From Ramlibacter sp. (GTDB taxonomy: Bacteria; Pseudomonadota; Gammaproteobacteria; Burkholderiales; Burkholderiaceae_C), in the NCBI GenBank assembly GCA_030695945.1, contig JAUYOG010000017.1, forward strand, positions 1-48,724: 48,724 nucleotides of DNA. The letters run 5' to 3'. This document shows, in pieces, positions 7,789 to 16,232 of the stretch; the first letter of the stretch is position 1, and every line of letters starts with the position of its first letter. The notes under the pieces are model-generated. The model saw only the letters and a list, made by a program, of their open reading frames with translations. It was not told where the DNA came from and made no database searches. The translations under genes were made by a program, and so were the position numbers.

Positions 7789-9333
7789 ATGGATTTGCCG
7801 GGAATCCATACCGACCTCGTTCGCCTGCCGGGCGTGCTGCCGATCTGGCGCGGCGCCGTGGATGCCACGGGCTGGCAGCTGGCGGCCGGCACCATGGCGA
7901 AGGCGGGGGGGCGGCTGGTCGCGCTCTGGGCCTCGGACCGTGGCGCGTCCCGCGGGACTTCTGTCTGCGCGGCCTATGCATCTGCGAGCGGCCTGGTGTG
8001 GCTCGAGTTGCCGCTGGCACCGGGCGCTTCCGGTTACCCCGACCTGTCCAGGACCTTTCCCGCCGCGGGCCGGATGCAGCGGGCGGCCTTCGACCTGTCG
8101 GGCGCGCGTGCCGTCGGCGCTGCCGACCACCGCCCCTGGCTGAACCATGGCGCCTGGCCCGCGGACCACTTCCCCCTGCGCGAGGGCGCCGCCTGCGCGG
8201 CCGGGCCACTCATGGACTACCCGTTCGTGCGGGTCGAGGGCGACGGGGTGCACGAGATCGCTGTCGGGCCGGTGCACGCCGGGATCATCGAGCCCGGGCA
8301 TTTCCGGTTCTCGGTGGTCGGCGAGAAGGTGCTGCGGCTGGAGGAGCGGCTGGGCTATACGCACAAGGGCATCGAGAAGCGCTTCACGCAACTGGCGCCG
8401 CTGGAGGGCCACCGCCTGGCCGGGCGCGTGTCGGGCGACACGACGGTGGCGTACGCCTGGGCCTATTGCATGGCGCTGGAATCCGCCGCCGGGTGCGAGA
8501 TCCCGCCGCGGGCGCAGTGGTTGCGTGCGCTGATGCTCGAGCGCGAGCGCGTGGCCAACCACCTCGGCGACCTCGGCGCGCTGGGCAACGATGCCGCGCT
8601 GGGCGTGGCCCTCGCGCAGTTCTCGCGCCTGAAGGAGGATTGGCTGCGCCTGTCGATGCAGCTCTTCGGCCATCGCTTCATGATGGACTGCGTGGTCCCG
8701 GGCGGTGTGGCGGGCGATGTCGACGCGGCTGCAGCTGCGCGCCTGTCGCAGCAGTGCGACACGATCGAGGCCGAGCTGCTGGCGCTGCGCACGATCTACG
8801 ACGAGCACGCCGGGTTGCAGGATCGCTTTGCCGGGACCGGCCGTGTCAGCGCCGAGCTCGCCGTCCGGCTGGGGCTCACCGGGCTGGCTGCCCGTGCCAG
8901 CGCCCAGCCCAGGGACCTGCGCCGCGACCAGCCCTGGCCGCCTTATGACGCGCTGGCCGTGAAAGTGGCGATACACCCGGCCGGTGACGTCGCGGCGCGC
9001 GTGGCCGTCCGGTTCGACGAGGCGTTCGAATCGCTTCGGCTGATCCGGGCGATGGCGTCCGGGCTGCCCGCCGGTGCAACGCGTGTCGACGTGCGGCTGG
9101 AACCGGTCGACGCATTCGGTGCGGGATGGGTCGAGGGCTGGCGCGGGGAAGTTCTGGTGGCGTTGGAGCTAACGGCGCAGGGAGCCGATGTGCGGATACG
9201 GCGCTGCCACTGCCATGACCCGTCGTGGCAGAACTGGCCGGTGATCGAGCATGCGGTGATCGGCAACATCGTCCCGGACTTCCCTCTCATCAACAAATCG
9301 TTCAACCTGAGCTACTCGGGCCAGGACCTGTAA
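7789..9333 (+). CDS. hyfG: Hydrogenase-4 large-subunit-like protein lacking NiFe ligands (Ehr-type, NuoCD-like)
   Basis: A 514-residue protein with a degenerate NuoC-like N-terminal part (about 1-135) and a NuoD/HycE-like large-subunit part (about 145-514; VGPVHAGIIEPGHFRF, LEERLGYTHKGIEK, MLERERVANHLGDLGALGND). In real group 4 NiFe hydrogenases an R-x-C-G-x-C motif and a C-terminal D-P-C-x-x-C motif bind nickel and iron. Here the first reads RVSGDT (S215, T218) and the second DPSWQN (S479, N482), so all four cysteines are gone. The protein is therefore unlikely to bind NiFe and resembles the energy-converting-hydrogenase-related (Ehr) intermediates between complex I and group 4 hydrogenases. 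It sits two bases after hyfF and 16 before hyfI. Confidence 0.9.
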   Translation: MDLPGIHTDLVRLPGVLPIWRGAVDATGWQLAAGTMAKAGGRLVALWASDRGASRGTSVCAAYASASGLVWLELPLAPGASGYPDLSRTFPAAGRMQRAAFDLSGARAVGAADHRPWLNHGAWPADHFPLREGAACAAGPLMDYPFVRVEGDGVHEIAVGPVHAGIIEPGHFRFSVVGEKVLRLEERLGYTHKGIEKRFTQLAPLEGHRLAGRVSGDTTVAYAWAYCMALESAAGCEIPPRAQWLRALMLERERVANHLGDLGALGNDAALGVALAQFSRLKEDWLRLSMQLFGHRFMMDCVVPGGVAGDVDAAAAARLSQQCDTIEAELLALRTIYDEHAGLQDRFAGTGRVSAELAVRLGLTGLAARASAQPRDLRRDQPWPPYDALAVKVAIHPAGDVAARVAVRFDEAFESLRLIRAMASGLPAGATRVDVRLEPVDAFGAGWVEGWRGEVLVALELTAQGADVRIRRCHCHDPSWQNWPVIEHAVIGNIVPDFPLINKSFNLSYSGQDL

Positions 9334-9349
9334 TAGCGGACCCGCAACC

Positions 9350-9877
9350 ATGTGGAAAGTCATCAAGCAGATCGCCCGCGGCGGCATGCCCACCGAGCCG
9401 CCTCCGGTGGGCGACGCCTCGCGCGACGAGACGGCGCGCATCCAGGCCGAGTTGTTGGCCATTCTCGGCCAGGCGCTGACCATCCGTCAGGTGGACGCCG
9501 GGTCATGCAACGGCTGCGAGCTGGAAATCCATGCGCTGGCCAACCCTTACTACAACATCGAAGGCCTGGGCATCAAGTTCGTGGCCAGCCCCCGTCACGC
9601 CGATATGCTGCTGGTGACGGGGCCGGTTTCGCGCAACATGGAAGTGGCGCTGCGCCGCACCTACGACGCCACGCCCGAGCCCAAGCTGGTGGTTGCAGTC
9701 GGTGACTGCGGTCGCGACGGCGGGATTTTCGGCGAGAGCTATGCCATCTGCGGCGGCGTGGCCCAGGTCGTCCCCGTAGATGTGGTCGTGTCGGGCTGCC
9801 CGCCGGCGCCGATCGAGATCCTGCGCGGCATCCTCACGGCCGTCCAGCGCGGCAAGCCGGCCGCGCGCACCGAATAA
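9350..9877 (+). CDS. hyfI: Hydrogenase-4 small-subunit-like (NuoB-like) iron-sulfur protein
   Basis: A 175-residue NuoB/HycG/HyfI-family protein. Four cysteines expected to hold the proximal 4Fe-4S cluster are present: C53 and C56 in GSCNGCELEI, C120 in GDCGRDGG and C150 in SGCPPAP. Unlike its large-subunit partner, it therefore keeps an intact cluster site. It closes the six-gene operon. No HyfA- or HyfH-type ferredoxin subunit lies beside it, so the route by which electrons reach this cluster is not evident. Confidence 0.92.
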   Translation: MWKVIKQIARGGMPTEPPPVGDASRDETARIQAELLAILGQALTIRQVDAGSCNGCELEIHALANPYYNIEGLGIKFVASPRHADMLLVTGPVSRNMEVALRRTYDATPEPKLVVAVGDCGRDGGIFGESYAICGGVAQVVPVDVVVSGCPPAPIEILRGILTAVQRGKPAARTE

Positions 9878-9879
9878 TC

Positions 9880-10647
9880 ATGGTCCAGTTCCTCCACAAC
9901 CTCACCTCCCGCCAACGCACCCAGCGCGCCAACAGGCAGCTGGGGGCCGTGCTGGCGTTCGTCGCCGGCGCGATCAATGCCGGCGGCTTCCTCGCCGTGC
10001 AGCGCTACACGTCGCACATGACGGGCATCGTTTCCGCCATGGCGGACGACCTCGCCACCGGCAGCCTCGCGCTGGCGCTCGCGGGCCTGGCGCTGCTGCT
10101 GGCGTTCATCGGCGGCGCGGCGACGACCGCCATCCTGATCAACTGGGCGCGCCGCAGGCAGATGCACAGCAAGTACGCGCTCGCGTTGCTGCTGGAGGCG
10201 GGACTGCTGCTGGTCTTCGGCCTCGTGGGCGCCAACCTCGCGGCGTTCGGCTGGCTGCTCGTGCCCGCCACGGTCTTCCTGCTGTGCTTCATCATGGGTC
10301 TGCAGAACGCGATCGTCACCAAGATCTCGCAAGCCGAGATCCGAACCACGCACATGACCGGCATCGTCACCGACCTCGGTATCGAACTGGGGCGCCTGGT
10401 TTACTGGAACCGCACGCGCGACCTCGACGACATCCACTTCGTGCGGGCCAACCGCGACAAGCTGTTCATCCACGCCACGATCCTCGGCCTGTTCTTCGTC
10501 GGCGGCATCGCCGGCGCGCTGGCCTTCAAGTCCCTGGGGTTCAGCGCGACGATCCCGGTGGCGCTGCTGCTCGTGGCCGTTGCCAGCCCGCCTGTGATCG
10601 TGGACATCCGGCCGGCGTTGCGCCGGCCGCGCGACGCGGGGAGTTAG
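9880..10647 (+). CDS. YoaK/DUF1275 family membrane protein
   Basis: A 255-residue protein with about six membrane segments. The motifs AFVAGAINAGGFLAVQRYTSH, TGIVSAMADDLATG and FIMGLQNAIVTKIS, repeated in a second half-like block (TTHMTGIVTDLGIELGRL), identify the YoaK/DUF1275 family. Its function is unknown; a transporter-like role has been guessed for some members. The start codon lies two bases after the hyfI stop, so it may be cotranscribed with the hyf-like genes. Its 3' end overlaps the convergent lipoprotein gene by four bases. Confidence 0.85.
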   Translation: MVQFLHNLTSRQRTQRANRQLGAVLAFVAGAINAGGFLAVQRYTSHMTGIVSAMADDLATGSLALALAGLALLLAFIGGAATTAILINWARRRQMHSKYALALLLEAGLLLVFGLVGANLAAFGWLLVPATVFLLCFIMGLQNAIVTKISQAEIRTTHMTGIVTDLGIELGRLVYWNRTRDLDDIHFVRANRDKLFIHATILGLFFVGGIAGALAFKSLGFSATIPVALLLVAVASPPVIVDIRPALRRPRDAGS

Positions 10648-10862
10648 TCGCTGTCGGGCGTCACCGCGCCGGCAGCGGCGCCGATGGCCTTGCCGGTCAG
10701 CTTGACGGCCCCGACACCGGCGTCCACCGCGAGGCTCGCGCCCGTCGCCGCGACGCCCACGGCCGCACCGGCCACGGTGATGACGGCGCAGCCGCCAAGA
10801 AGCACGCACGCAAGGGCGCAGAGCAGGGCGCTGCGAAAACGGGAGGCGTTACTGCGGGGCAT
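10644..10862 (-). CDS. Small predicted lipoprotein
   Basis: A 72-residue protein with a basic N-terminus, a hydrophobic stretch and a clear lipobox LLGGC near residue 25, so it should be processed by signal peptidase II and acylated. The mature part is short and rich in Ala, Gly and Val (VTVAGAAVGVAATGASLAVD). It resembles small outer-membrane lipoproteins of unknown function in Burkholderiales. It is tail-to-tail with the DUF1275 gene and downstream of the nirK terminator, so it probably has its own promoter. Confidence 0.7.
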   Translation of the reverse strand: MPRSNASRFRSALLCALACVLLGGCAVITVAGAAVGVAATGASLAVDAGVGAVKLTGKAIGAAAGAVTPDSD

Positions 10863-10995
10863 CAGTCGTTCCTTGCAAGGGGGCCGGGCCGATTCTACGG
10901 ATCATTTGTAACGCAGCCATGCCGCACGGGCAGGGCTGGCGACGCGGCCGCCCATGTTCGCCGCCCCGCCGAATGCGGCAGACATCGCCAACGCG

Positions 10996-11020
10996 AAAAA
11001 AAGGCCCGCCGAAGCGGGCC
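10996..11020 (-). terminator. Rho-independent terminator of nirK
   Basis: Read on the minus strand, a perfect 7-bp stem GGCCCGC-TTCG-GCGGGCC (complement of 11003-11020) with a stable UUCG tetraloop is followed by seven consecutive T residues (complement of 10996-11002). It lies 22 bases after the nirK stop. This is the clearest intrinsic terminator in the window. Confidence 0.93.
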
Positions 11021-11041
11021 CGTTCCTGCGCGGCGCAGCGT

Positions 11042-12523
11042 TCAGTGGTTGCTCCCCGCTCCTTTCCCGCCGCCGTTGTAGATGCCCTTGTCGGCGTCGC
11101 CACTGACGGCGATGGCGCCCACCAGGCCCTTCCCGGCGCGCGACAGGGCGTGATCGACCAGCAGGTACTGGCCCGGGTAGTCCATTTTCATTTCGACGAT
11201 CGTGGCGCCGCCGGCCGGCACCAGCGTGGTTTGCACATCCTTCTTGATCGTGGTGAGCGAACCCTCGCTGTAGACCTTGTCGAAGATCTCGCCGATCACG
11301 TGAAAGGACGAGATCTTGTTCGGGCCACCGACTCCGAAGAACAGGCGCACCGTCTCGCCGACCCTGGCCGTCATCTTGTGCTCCTTGGTGAGCGACCCCA
11401 CCGCGCCGTTGAAGACGTAGTAGTCGGGCATTTCGTTCGACATCTTGCCGGTGTCGAACTCCTGGTGGGTCTTGGTGCCATGCGCGTGCTTCGTGTAGAG
11501 GTCGCCCTGCATCACGTAGTACTCCTTGTCGACCTTGGGCAGGCCGCCCTCGGGTTCCACCAGGATCATCCCGTACATGCCGGCCGATATATGCTGGGGC
11601 ACGAGCGGCGTGGCGCAGTGGTACACGTAGAGGCCCGCATTGAGCAGCTTGAACGTGATCGTCTTTTCCTGGCCGGGGCCGACCTGCGTGTGCTCCCCGC
11701 CGCCGTGGCCGCCAGTGACGGAGTGAAGGTCGATCGAGTGGATCTGCTTGCTGCTCTTGGCGTTGGCGAGCGTCAACTCGATGGTGTCGCCGACCCGGGC
11801 GCGCAACATCGGGCCGGGCACCTTCTTGTCGAAGGTCCAGTAGGTGAAGGTGGTGCCGTCGTCCAGCTTGCCGGCCAGTTCCACCGTTTCCATGCGGTAC
11901 TTCAGCAACTGCGGCGCTCGGTTGCCGATGGGCGCTGGCACGGCCGCGGGGTCCTGGGAGATGCTGACGGCTTGGGGATTCGCCGCCGCGGTGGGTGCTG
12001 CCGATGGCGTGTAGAGGTCGGCGACGCCGGCGTTCCCGTTGCCATTGGCCGCCTTCGGCGCGCCGGCGCCGGCGCCGCCCGCCACCTCCAACACGCCCTC
12101 CATGCCGATCTGGCGGTGGCCGGCGATCGTGCAGTAGTACGCGAACTTGCCGGGCTGGGCCACCTTGAACCGCACCGACGTCGGGCCGGTGGTGCCATCG
12201 AATTTCTTCGACTGCACCTTCAGGTCCGGAATGGCGATGTCGTGCTCGGCGCCTTCGCCGCTCTTCACCTTGATTTCGACGGTGTCGCCGACGTTCGCCC
12301 GCAGCACCGGGTTCGGACGGCCCTTCTCGTCGATGAAGACCATCTTGCCGTCGACGATGCCGGTCTCGAGCACGTAGTGCCTGGCGGCTGCCGTGGGCGC
12401 AGCGGCACTGGAGGACTTGGCCGCGGGTGCGGCCTGGCTGGCGGCCATCGCGCCCGGAATGGCGAAACACAGTGCGGCGGCGAGGGCCAGCGGACTCATG
12501 TTGTTCTTGAAACTGTGAAACAT
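11042..12523 (-). CDS. nirK: Copper-containing nitrite reductase NirK with extra N-terminal cupredoxin domain
   Basis: A 493-residue secreted protein (Sec signal, cleavage near residue 27, AMA). Residues about 50-150 form an additional cupredoxin with type 1 copper ligands H94, C131, H136 and M141. The nitrite reductase core follows a low-complexity linker: type 1 ligands H262, C303, H311, M316; type 2 ligands H267, H302, H458; catalytic D265 and H408. All are present, so it should reduce nitrite to NO in the periplasm. The domain order matches Hyphomicrobium-type tethered NirK. The chosen ATG has AGAAGG ten bases upstream; an upstream in-frame ATG would add ten residues. The gene is monocistronic, with its own terminator and FNR-type upstream sites. 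No nor or nos genes are in the window. Confidence 0.93.
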   Translation of the reverse strand: MFHSFKNNMSPLALAAALCFAIPGAMAASQAAPAAKSSSAAAPTAAARHYVLETGIVDGKMVFIDEKGRPNPVLRANVGDTVEIKVKSGEGAEHDIAIPDLKVQSKKFDGTTGPTSVRFKVAQPGKFAYYCTIAGHRQIGMEGVLEVAGGAGAGAPKAANGNGNAGVADLYTPSAAPTAAANPQAVSISQDPAAVPAPIGNRAPQLLKYRMETVELAGKLDDGTTFTYWTFDKKVPGPMLRARVGDTIELTLANAKSSKQIHSIDLHSVTGGHGGGEHTQVGPGQEKTITFKLLNAGLYVYHCATPLVPQHISAGMYGMILVEPEGGLPKVDKEYYVMQGDLYTKHAHGTKTHQEFDTGKMSNEMPDYYVFNGAVGSLTKEHKMTARVGETVRLFFGVGGPNKISSFHVIGEIFDKVYSEGSLTTIKKDVQTTLVPAGGATIVEMKMDYPGQYLLVDHALSRAGKGLVGAIAVSGDADKGIYNGGGKGAGSNH

Positions 12524-12624
12524 CTGGATCAACCCTTCTTGTTGGTTCCGCATCGCGTTCGTTGATGCGTGAGGGGAAGTTTCTTAAAAGATGCATTACA
12601 AGTACACCTTAAAAAAGAACTCAA

Positions 12625-12638
12625 TTGATCCATGGCAA
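12625..12638 (-). promoter_or_regulatory. Candidate FNR/Dnr-type site upstream of nirK (proximal)
   Basis: TTGAT-CCAT-GGCAA matches the FNR/Dnr half-site pattern TTGAT-N4-(A/G)TCAA with one mismatch to the Dnr-like second half. Its centre is 34 bp from the centre of the TGTAAT -10-like hexamer, close to the about 32 bp expected of a class II FNR-type promoter. Confidence 0.45.
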
Positions 12639-12662
12639 GTGCCGCGCGACGGTGGTGTTTTC

Positions 12663-12676
12663 TTGACCTGGGACAA
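12663..12676 (-). promoter_or_regulatory. Candidate FNR/Dnr-type site upstream of nirK (distal)
   Basis: TTGAC-CTGG-GACAA is a second dyad of the same class; on the minus strand it reads TTGTC-N4-GTCAA. It is centred 38 bp upstream of the proximal site. The match is moderate and position alone does not decide whether it is used. Confidence 0.35.
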
Positions 12677-12845
12677 GTCGGGCCACGGCCCGCACATGCT
12701 CGCACGGGGAAATCCGGCGTTTGTTCACGCCCGCGCCGTCACCCCCCCCCCGCGGCGTCCGCGCCACGTCCGCTTTCAAGACCGGCCAGCTCTCGTGAGC
12801 GCGGCGATTCGACCTGCCCGCCGGCGGGCACCCGGGCGAGCGGGA

Positions 12846-14879
12846 CTAGCGCACCCGCATGCCCGGCTGCGCGCCTGGCGTGGGCTCCAGCACATAGATG
12901 CCGGGGTTGGCCTTTTCGTCGCCGTGGCTCGCCGCCAGCACCATGCCTTCGCTCACGCCGAACTTCATCTTGCGCGGCGCCAGGTTGGCCACCAACACGG
13001 TGAGCTTGCCGACCAGATCCTCCGGCTTGTAGGCGGAGGCGATGCCCGAGAACACGTTGCGCATCCTGCCTTCGCCGGCGTCGAGCGTCAGGCGCAGCAG
13101 CTTGGTCGAGCCTTCCACTGCCTCGCACGCGACGATCTTCGCGATGCGCAGGTCGATCTTCACGAAGTCGTCGATGGTGATGGCGGGCGCGAGTTCCTCG
13201 CCGCCCGGAACCTGCCTTGCGGGCTCGGGCGCGGCCGGCGCCTCGAACAGCGCATCCAGCTGCTTTTCCTCGACGCGCTGCATCAGGTGCTTGTAGCTGC
13301 CGATCGTGTGGCCCACGCCCAGCGGCGTGGCGGCGTTGGACCAGTCCAGCGGCGCGCACTGCAGGAAGGCCTCGGCCTGGGCGGCGAGGGCGGGCAGCAC
13401 CGGCTTCAGGCACGCGGTCATGACCTTGAAACTCTCGATGCACACCGAGCAGACGTCCGCGGCCTCGCCCGCCTTGCCCTCCTTGACCAGCTTCCACGGC
13501 GCGGCACCGTCGAAGCGCAGGTTCACCTTGTCGGCGTAGGCCATGATGTCGCGAAGCGCGCGGCCGTAGTCCCGCGCTTCGTACAGCGCCTGCACGTTCT
13601 GCACCAGGGCCACCTCGCCGGGTTCCGCGGCGGCAGCGGTGAGCTTGCCGCCCGGCAGGAACTTCACCGCCCGGCTGGCGATGTTCACGTACTTGCCGAT
13701 CAGGTCGCTGTTCACCCGCGCCATGAAGTCTTCGGGGTTGAAGTCGATGTCCTCGTTGCGCCCGGACAGCTTGGCCGCGAGGTAGTAGCGCAGCCACTCC
13801 GGGTTCATGCCGAGCGAGAGGTACTTGAGCGGGTCCAGCCCGGTGCCTCGGCTCTTGCTCATCTTCTCGCCGTTGTTCACGGTGAGGAAGCCGTGCACGA
13901 AAATCCTGTTGGGCACCTTGCGCCCGGAAAAATGCAGCATCGCCGGCCAGAACAGCGTGTGGAAGGTGATGATGTCCTTGCCGATGAAGTGGTACTGCTC
14001 CACCTCGGGATCGGCGATGAACTGGTCGTAGTCCACACCGATCCTGCCCAGGTAGTTCTTGAGCGAGGCGAGGTAGCCCACCGGCGCGTCCAGCCACACG
14101 TAGAAGTATTTGCCCGGCGCATCCGGGACCTCGATGCCGAAGTAGGGCGCGTCGCGGCTGATGTCCCAATCGCCCAGCACCGCCTTGCCGCTCTCGCCCG
14201 GCTCCAGCCATTCGCTGATCTTGTTCAGCACCTCGGTCTGCAGGCGACCTTCCGTGCGCGTCCATTCCTTGAGGAAAGCCATGCAGCGCGCGTCGGACAG
14301 CTTGAAGAAGAAATGCTCGGAGCTTTTCAGCACCGGGGTCGCGCCGGAGAGCGCGGAGTACGGGTTGATCAGGTCGGTGGGGCTGTACACCTTGCTGCAG
14401 ACCTCGCAGTTGTCGCCGTACTGGTCCTTCGCGTGGCAGTTGGGGCACTCGCCCTTGATGAAACGGTCCGGCAGGAACATGTTCTTGGCCGGGTCGAAGA
14501 ACTGTTCGATCACCTTGCTGGAGATCAAGCCGTTGGCCTTCAGGTCACGGTAGATTTGCCGCGCCAGCTCGTGGTTCTCGGGCGCGTCGGTGCTGTGCCA
14601 GTTGTCGAAGCCGATGTGGAAGCCGTCCAGGTAGGGCTTGCGGCCCGCGGCGATGTCCGCCACGAACTGCTGCGGCGTCTTGCCGGCTTTTTCGGCGGCG
14701 ATCATGATCGGCGCCCCGTGGGCGTCGTCGGCGCAGACGAAATGCACCTGGCTGCCCTGCATTCGCTGGAACCGCACCCAGATGTCGGCCTGGATGTACT
14801 CCATGATGTGGCCGATGTGGAAGTTGCCGTTGGCGTACGGCAGGGCGGTGGTGACGAAGAGCTTGCGCTGTGCGGGCAT
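12846..14879 (-). CDS. metG: Methionine-tRNA ligase (MetRS) with C-terminal tRNA-binding domain
   Basis: A 677-residue class I aminoacyl-tRNA synthetase that charges tRNA-Met in the cytoplasm. The HIGH-type signature HIGH is at residues 21-24 and the KMSKS loop at 339-343. A zinc-knuckle insert contains [17 protein letters not shown], typical of the four-cysteine MetRS subgroup. The last about 110 residues ([19 protein letters not shown] onward) form an EMAPII/Trbp111-like tRNA-binding and dimerisation domain. I start at [18 protein letters not shown]; the frame is open 77 codons further up but that sequence is unrelated and crosses apbC. metG and apbC diverge from a 142-bp gap, an arrangement common in Burkholderiales. 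Confidence 0.97.
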   Translation of the reverse strand: MPAQRKLFVTTALPYANGNFHIGHIMEYIQADIWVRFQRMQGSQVHFVCADDAHGAPIMIAAEKAGKTPQQFVADIAAGRKPYLDGFHIGFDNWHSTDAPENHELARQIYRDLKANGLISSKVIEQFFDPAKNMFLPDRFIKGECPNCHAKDQYGDNCEVCSKVYSPTDLINPYSALSGATPVLKSSEHFFFKLSDARCMAFLKEWTRTEGRLQTEVLNKISEWLEPGESGKAVLGDWDISRDAPYFGIEVPDAPGKYFYVWLDAPVGYLASLKNYLGRIGVDYDQFIADPEVEQYHFIGKDIITFHTLFWPAMLHFSGRKVPNRIFVHGFLTVNNGEKMSKSRGTGLDPLKYLSLGMNPEWLRYYLAAKLSGRNEDIDFNPEDFMARVNSDLIGKYVNIASRAVKFLPGGKLTAAAAEPGEVALVQNVQALYEARDYGRALRDIMAYADKVNLRFDGAAPWKLVKEGKAGEAADVCSVCIESFKVMTACLKPVLPALAAQAEAFLQCAPLDWSNAATPLGVGHTIGSYKHLMQRVEEKQLDALFEAPAAPEPARQVPGGEELAPAITIDDFVKIDLRIAKIVACEAVEGSTKLLRLTLDAGEGRMRNVFSGIASAYKPEDLVGKLTVLVANLAPRKMKFGVSEGMVLAASHGDEKANPGIYVLEPTPGAQPGMRVR

Positions 14880-15021
14880 GAGGGGTTTTCCAGGGGGAAC
14901 CGGGCATTTTAGCTGCGGCGTCACCGGCCCTGCGTGCGTTGGTTGAACGTCGCCGAAACCCTCCAGAAGGGTTATAGGGGACACCGTTACACTGGCTGAA
15001 GGAACAGGAAAAATCACACCC

Positions 15022-16110
15022 ATGGCTACCCAAGAGCAGTTGCTAGAGGCCCTCGCGGCCGTCACCGACCCCAACACCGGCAAGGACTTCGTCAGCACCA
15101 AGGCTGTCAAGAACCTGCAGGTCCATGAGGGCGACGTTTCCTTCGACGTGGAACTGGGCTATCCGGCCAAGAGCCAGATCCCCGGGTTCCGCAAGGAGCT
15201 CATCGCCGCGGCCAAGGGCGTGCCGGGCGTGAACAACGTTTCCGTCAACGTCTCGAGCAAGATCGTTGCGCACGCGGCGCAACGCGGCGTGGCGCTGCTG
15301 CCCAAGGTCAAGAACATCATCGCCGTCGCGTCCGGCAAGGGCGGCGTCGGCAAGAGCACGACTGCCGTGAACCTCGCCCTGGCGCTGGCCGCCGAAGGCG
15401 CGGCGGTGGGCCTGCTCGATGCCGACATCTACGGCCCCAGCCAGCCCATGATGATGGGCATCGAAGGCCGGCCCGAGTCGTCCGACGGCAAGACCATGGA
15501 GCCGCTGGAGAACTACGGCGTGCAGGTCATGTCGATCGGCTTCCTGGTGGCGCAGGACGAAGCGATGATCTGGCGCGGCCCCATGGCCACCCAGGCGCTG
15601 GAGCAGCTGCTGCGCCAGACCAATTGGGCCGAGCTGGACTACCTGATCGTCGACCTGCCGCCGGGCACCGGCGACATCCAGCTCACGCTGTCGCAGCGCG
15701 TGCCGATGACGGGCGCGGTGATCGTCACGACGCCGCAGGACATCGCGCTACTCGACGCCAAGAAGGGCATCAAGATGTTCGAGAAGGTGGGCGTGCCCAT
15801 CCTCGGCATCGTGGAGAACATGGCGGTGCACGTGTGCAGCCAGTGTGGCCACGCCGAGCACATCTTCGGTGAAGGCGGCGGCAAACGCATGGCGGCGGAA
15901 TACGGGATGGACTACCTGGGCGCCTTGCCGCTGGACATCAAGATCCGCCTGCAGGCCGACAGCGGCAAGCCCACGGTGGTGAGCGACCCGGATGGCGAAC
16001 TGGCCTCGATCTACAAGGCCGTGGCCCGGCAAGTGGCGATCAAGATCGCGCACAAGGCCAAGGACTTCTCCTCCAAGTTCCCGTCGATCAAGATCTCCAA
16101 GGACACCTGA
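15022..16110 (+). CDS. apbC: Iron-sulfur cluster carrier protein ApbC/Mrp
   Basis: A 362-residue P-loop ATPase of the Mrp/ApbC/NBP35 family. An N-terminal DUF59 (MIP18-like) domain covers about 1-90. The deviant Walker A motif [10 protein letters not shown] is at 104-113, followed by [10 protein letters not shown] and a C-x-x-C pair (C272, C275) that bridges the transferable 4Fe-4S cluster in a dimer. It acts in the cytoplasm loading Fe-S clusters onto apo-proteins, and this window encodes many Fe-S targets. AAGGAA lies upstream of the ATG. Confidence 0.96.
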   Translation: MATQEQLLEALAAVTDPNTGKDFVSTKAVKNLQVHEGDVSFDVELGYPAKSQIPGFRKELIAAAKGVPGVNNVSVNVSSKIVAHAAQRGVALLPKVKNIIAVASGKGGVGKSTTAVNLALALAAEGAAVGLLDADIYGPSQPMMMGIEGRPESSDGKTMEPLENYGVQVMSIGFLVAQDEAMIWRGPMATQALEQLLRQTNWAELDYLIVDLPPGTGDIQLTLSQRVPMTGAVIVTTPQDIALLDAKKGIKMFEKVGVPILGIVENMAVHVCSQCGHAEHIFGEGGGKRMAAEYGMDYLGALPLDIKIRLQADSGKPTVVSDPDGELASIYKAVARQVAIKIAHKAKDFSSKFPSIKISKDT

Positions 16111-16190
16111 GCGGCTCCTGGCGAAACGGTGCCGGACGTCGCTTCCGGCGGCTCCGCCCTGATTGCGGTATCTCTCCCTTGCGGAGAAGA

Positions 16191-16204
16191 CGCATTATTG
16201 TGCA
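16191..16204 (-). promoter_or_regulatory. BoxR-like operator 1 (boxR upstream)
   Basis: CGCATTATTGTGCA, which reads TGCACAATAATGCG on the minus strand, matches the shared pattern NGCACTATAWTGCA found five times around boxR and boxC. It ends 28 bp before the boxR start, in a position suited to autoregulation. Confidence 0.6.
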
Positions 16205-16232
16205 TACTCGCACGATAAGGTCAGCAATTCCC

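Larger units (their letters stand above)
12524..12845. promoter_or_regulatory. nirK promoter region and metG 3' flank
   Basis: This 322-bp stretch contains no gene. Its left part is the AT-richer leader and promoter of nirK, with two FNR/Dnr-type sites and a TGTAAT -10-like hexamer (complement of 12595-12600). The right part, 3' of metG, holds a palindrome TGCCCGCCGGCGGGCA (12815-12830) without a following T-run, so it is not a convincing terminator. Confidence 0.5.

Noticed and set aside
7789..9333. Annotation as an active NiFe hydrogenase
   Set aside because: All four NiFe-binding cysteine positions carry Ser, Thr, Ser and Asn, so the family name alone would mislead.
11042..12523. Possible loss of the catalytic His of NirK, since PDYYVFNG replaces the PTHVVFNG of other NirK proteins
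   Set aside because: The catalytic His corresponds to the SSFH segment (H408), which is present; the PTH His is not the active-site residue. All copper ligands are intact.
12815..12830. Palindrome TGCCCGCCGGCGGGCA as the metG terminator
   Set aside because: No T-run follows on the minus strand, so it does not qualify as an intrinsic terminator.
12591..14912. A very long open frame on the plus strand opposite metG
   Set aside because: It is antisense to a clearly conserved synthetase, rich in Arg/His/Gln/Val without any family motif, as expected for the shadow frame of high-GC genes.
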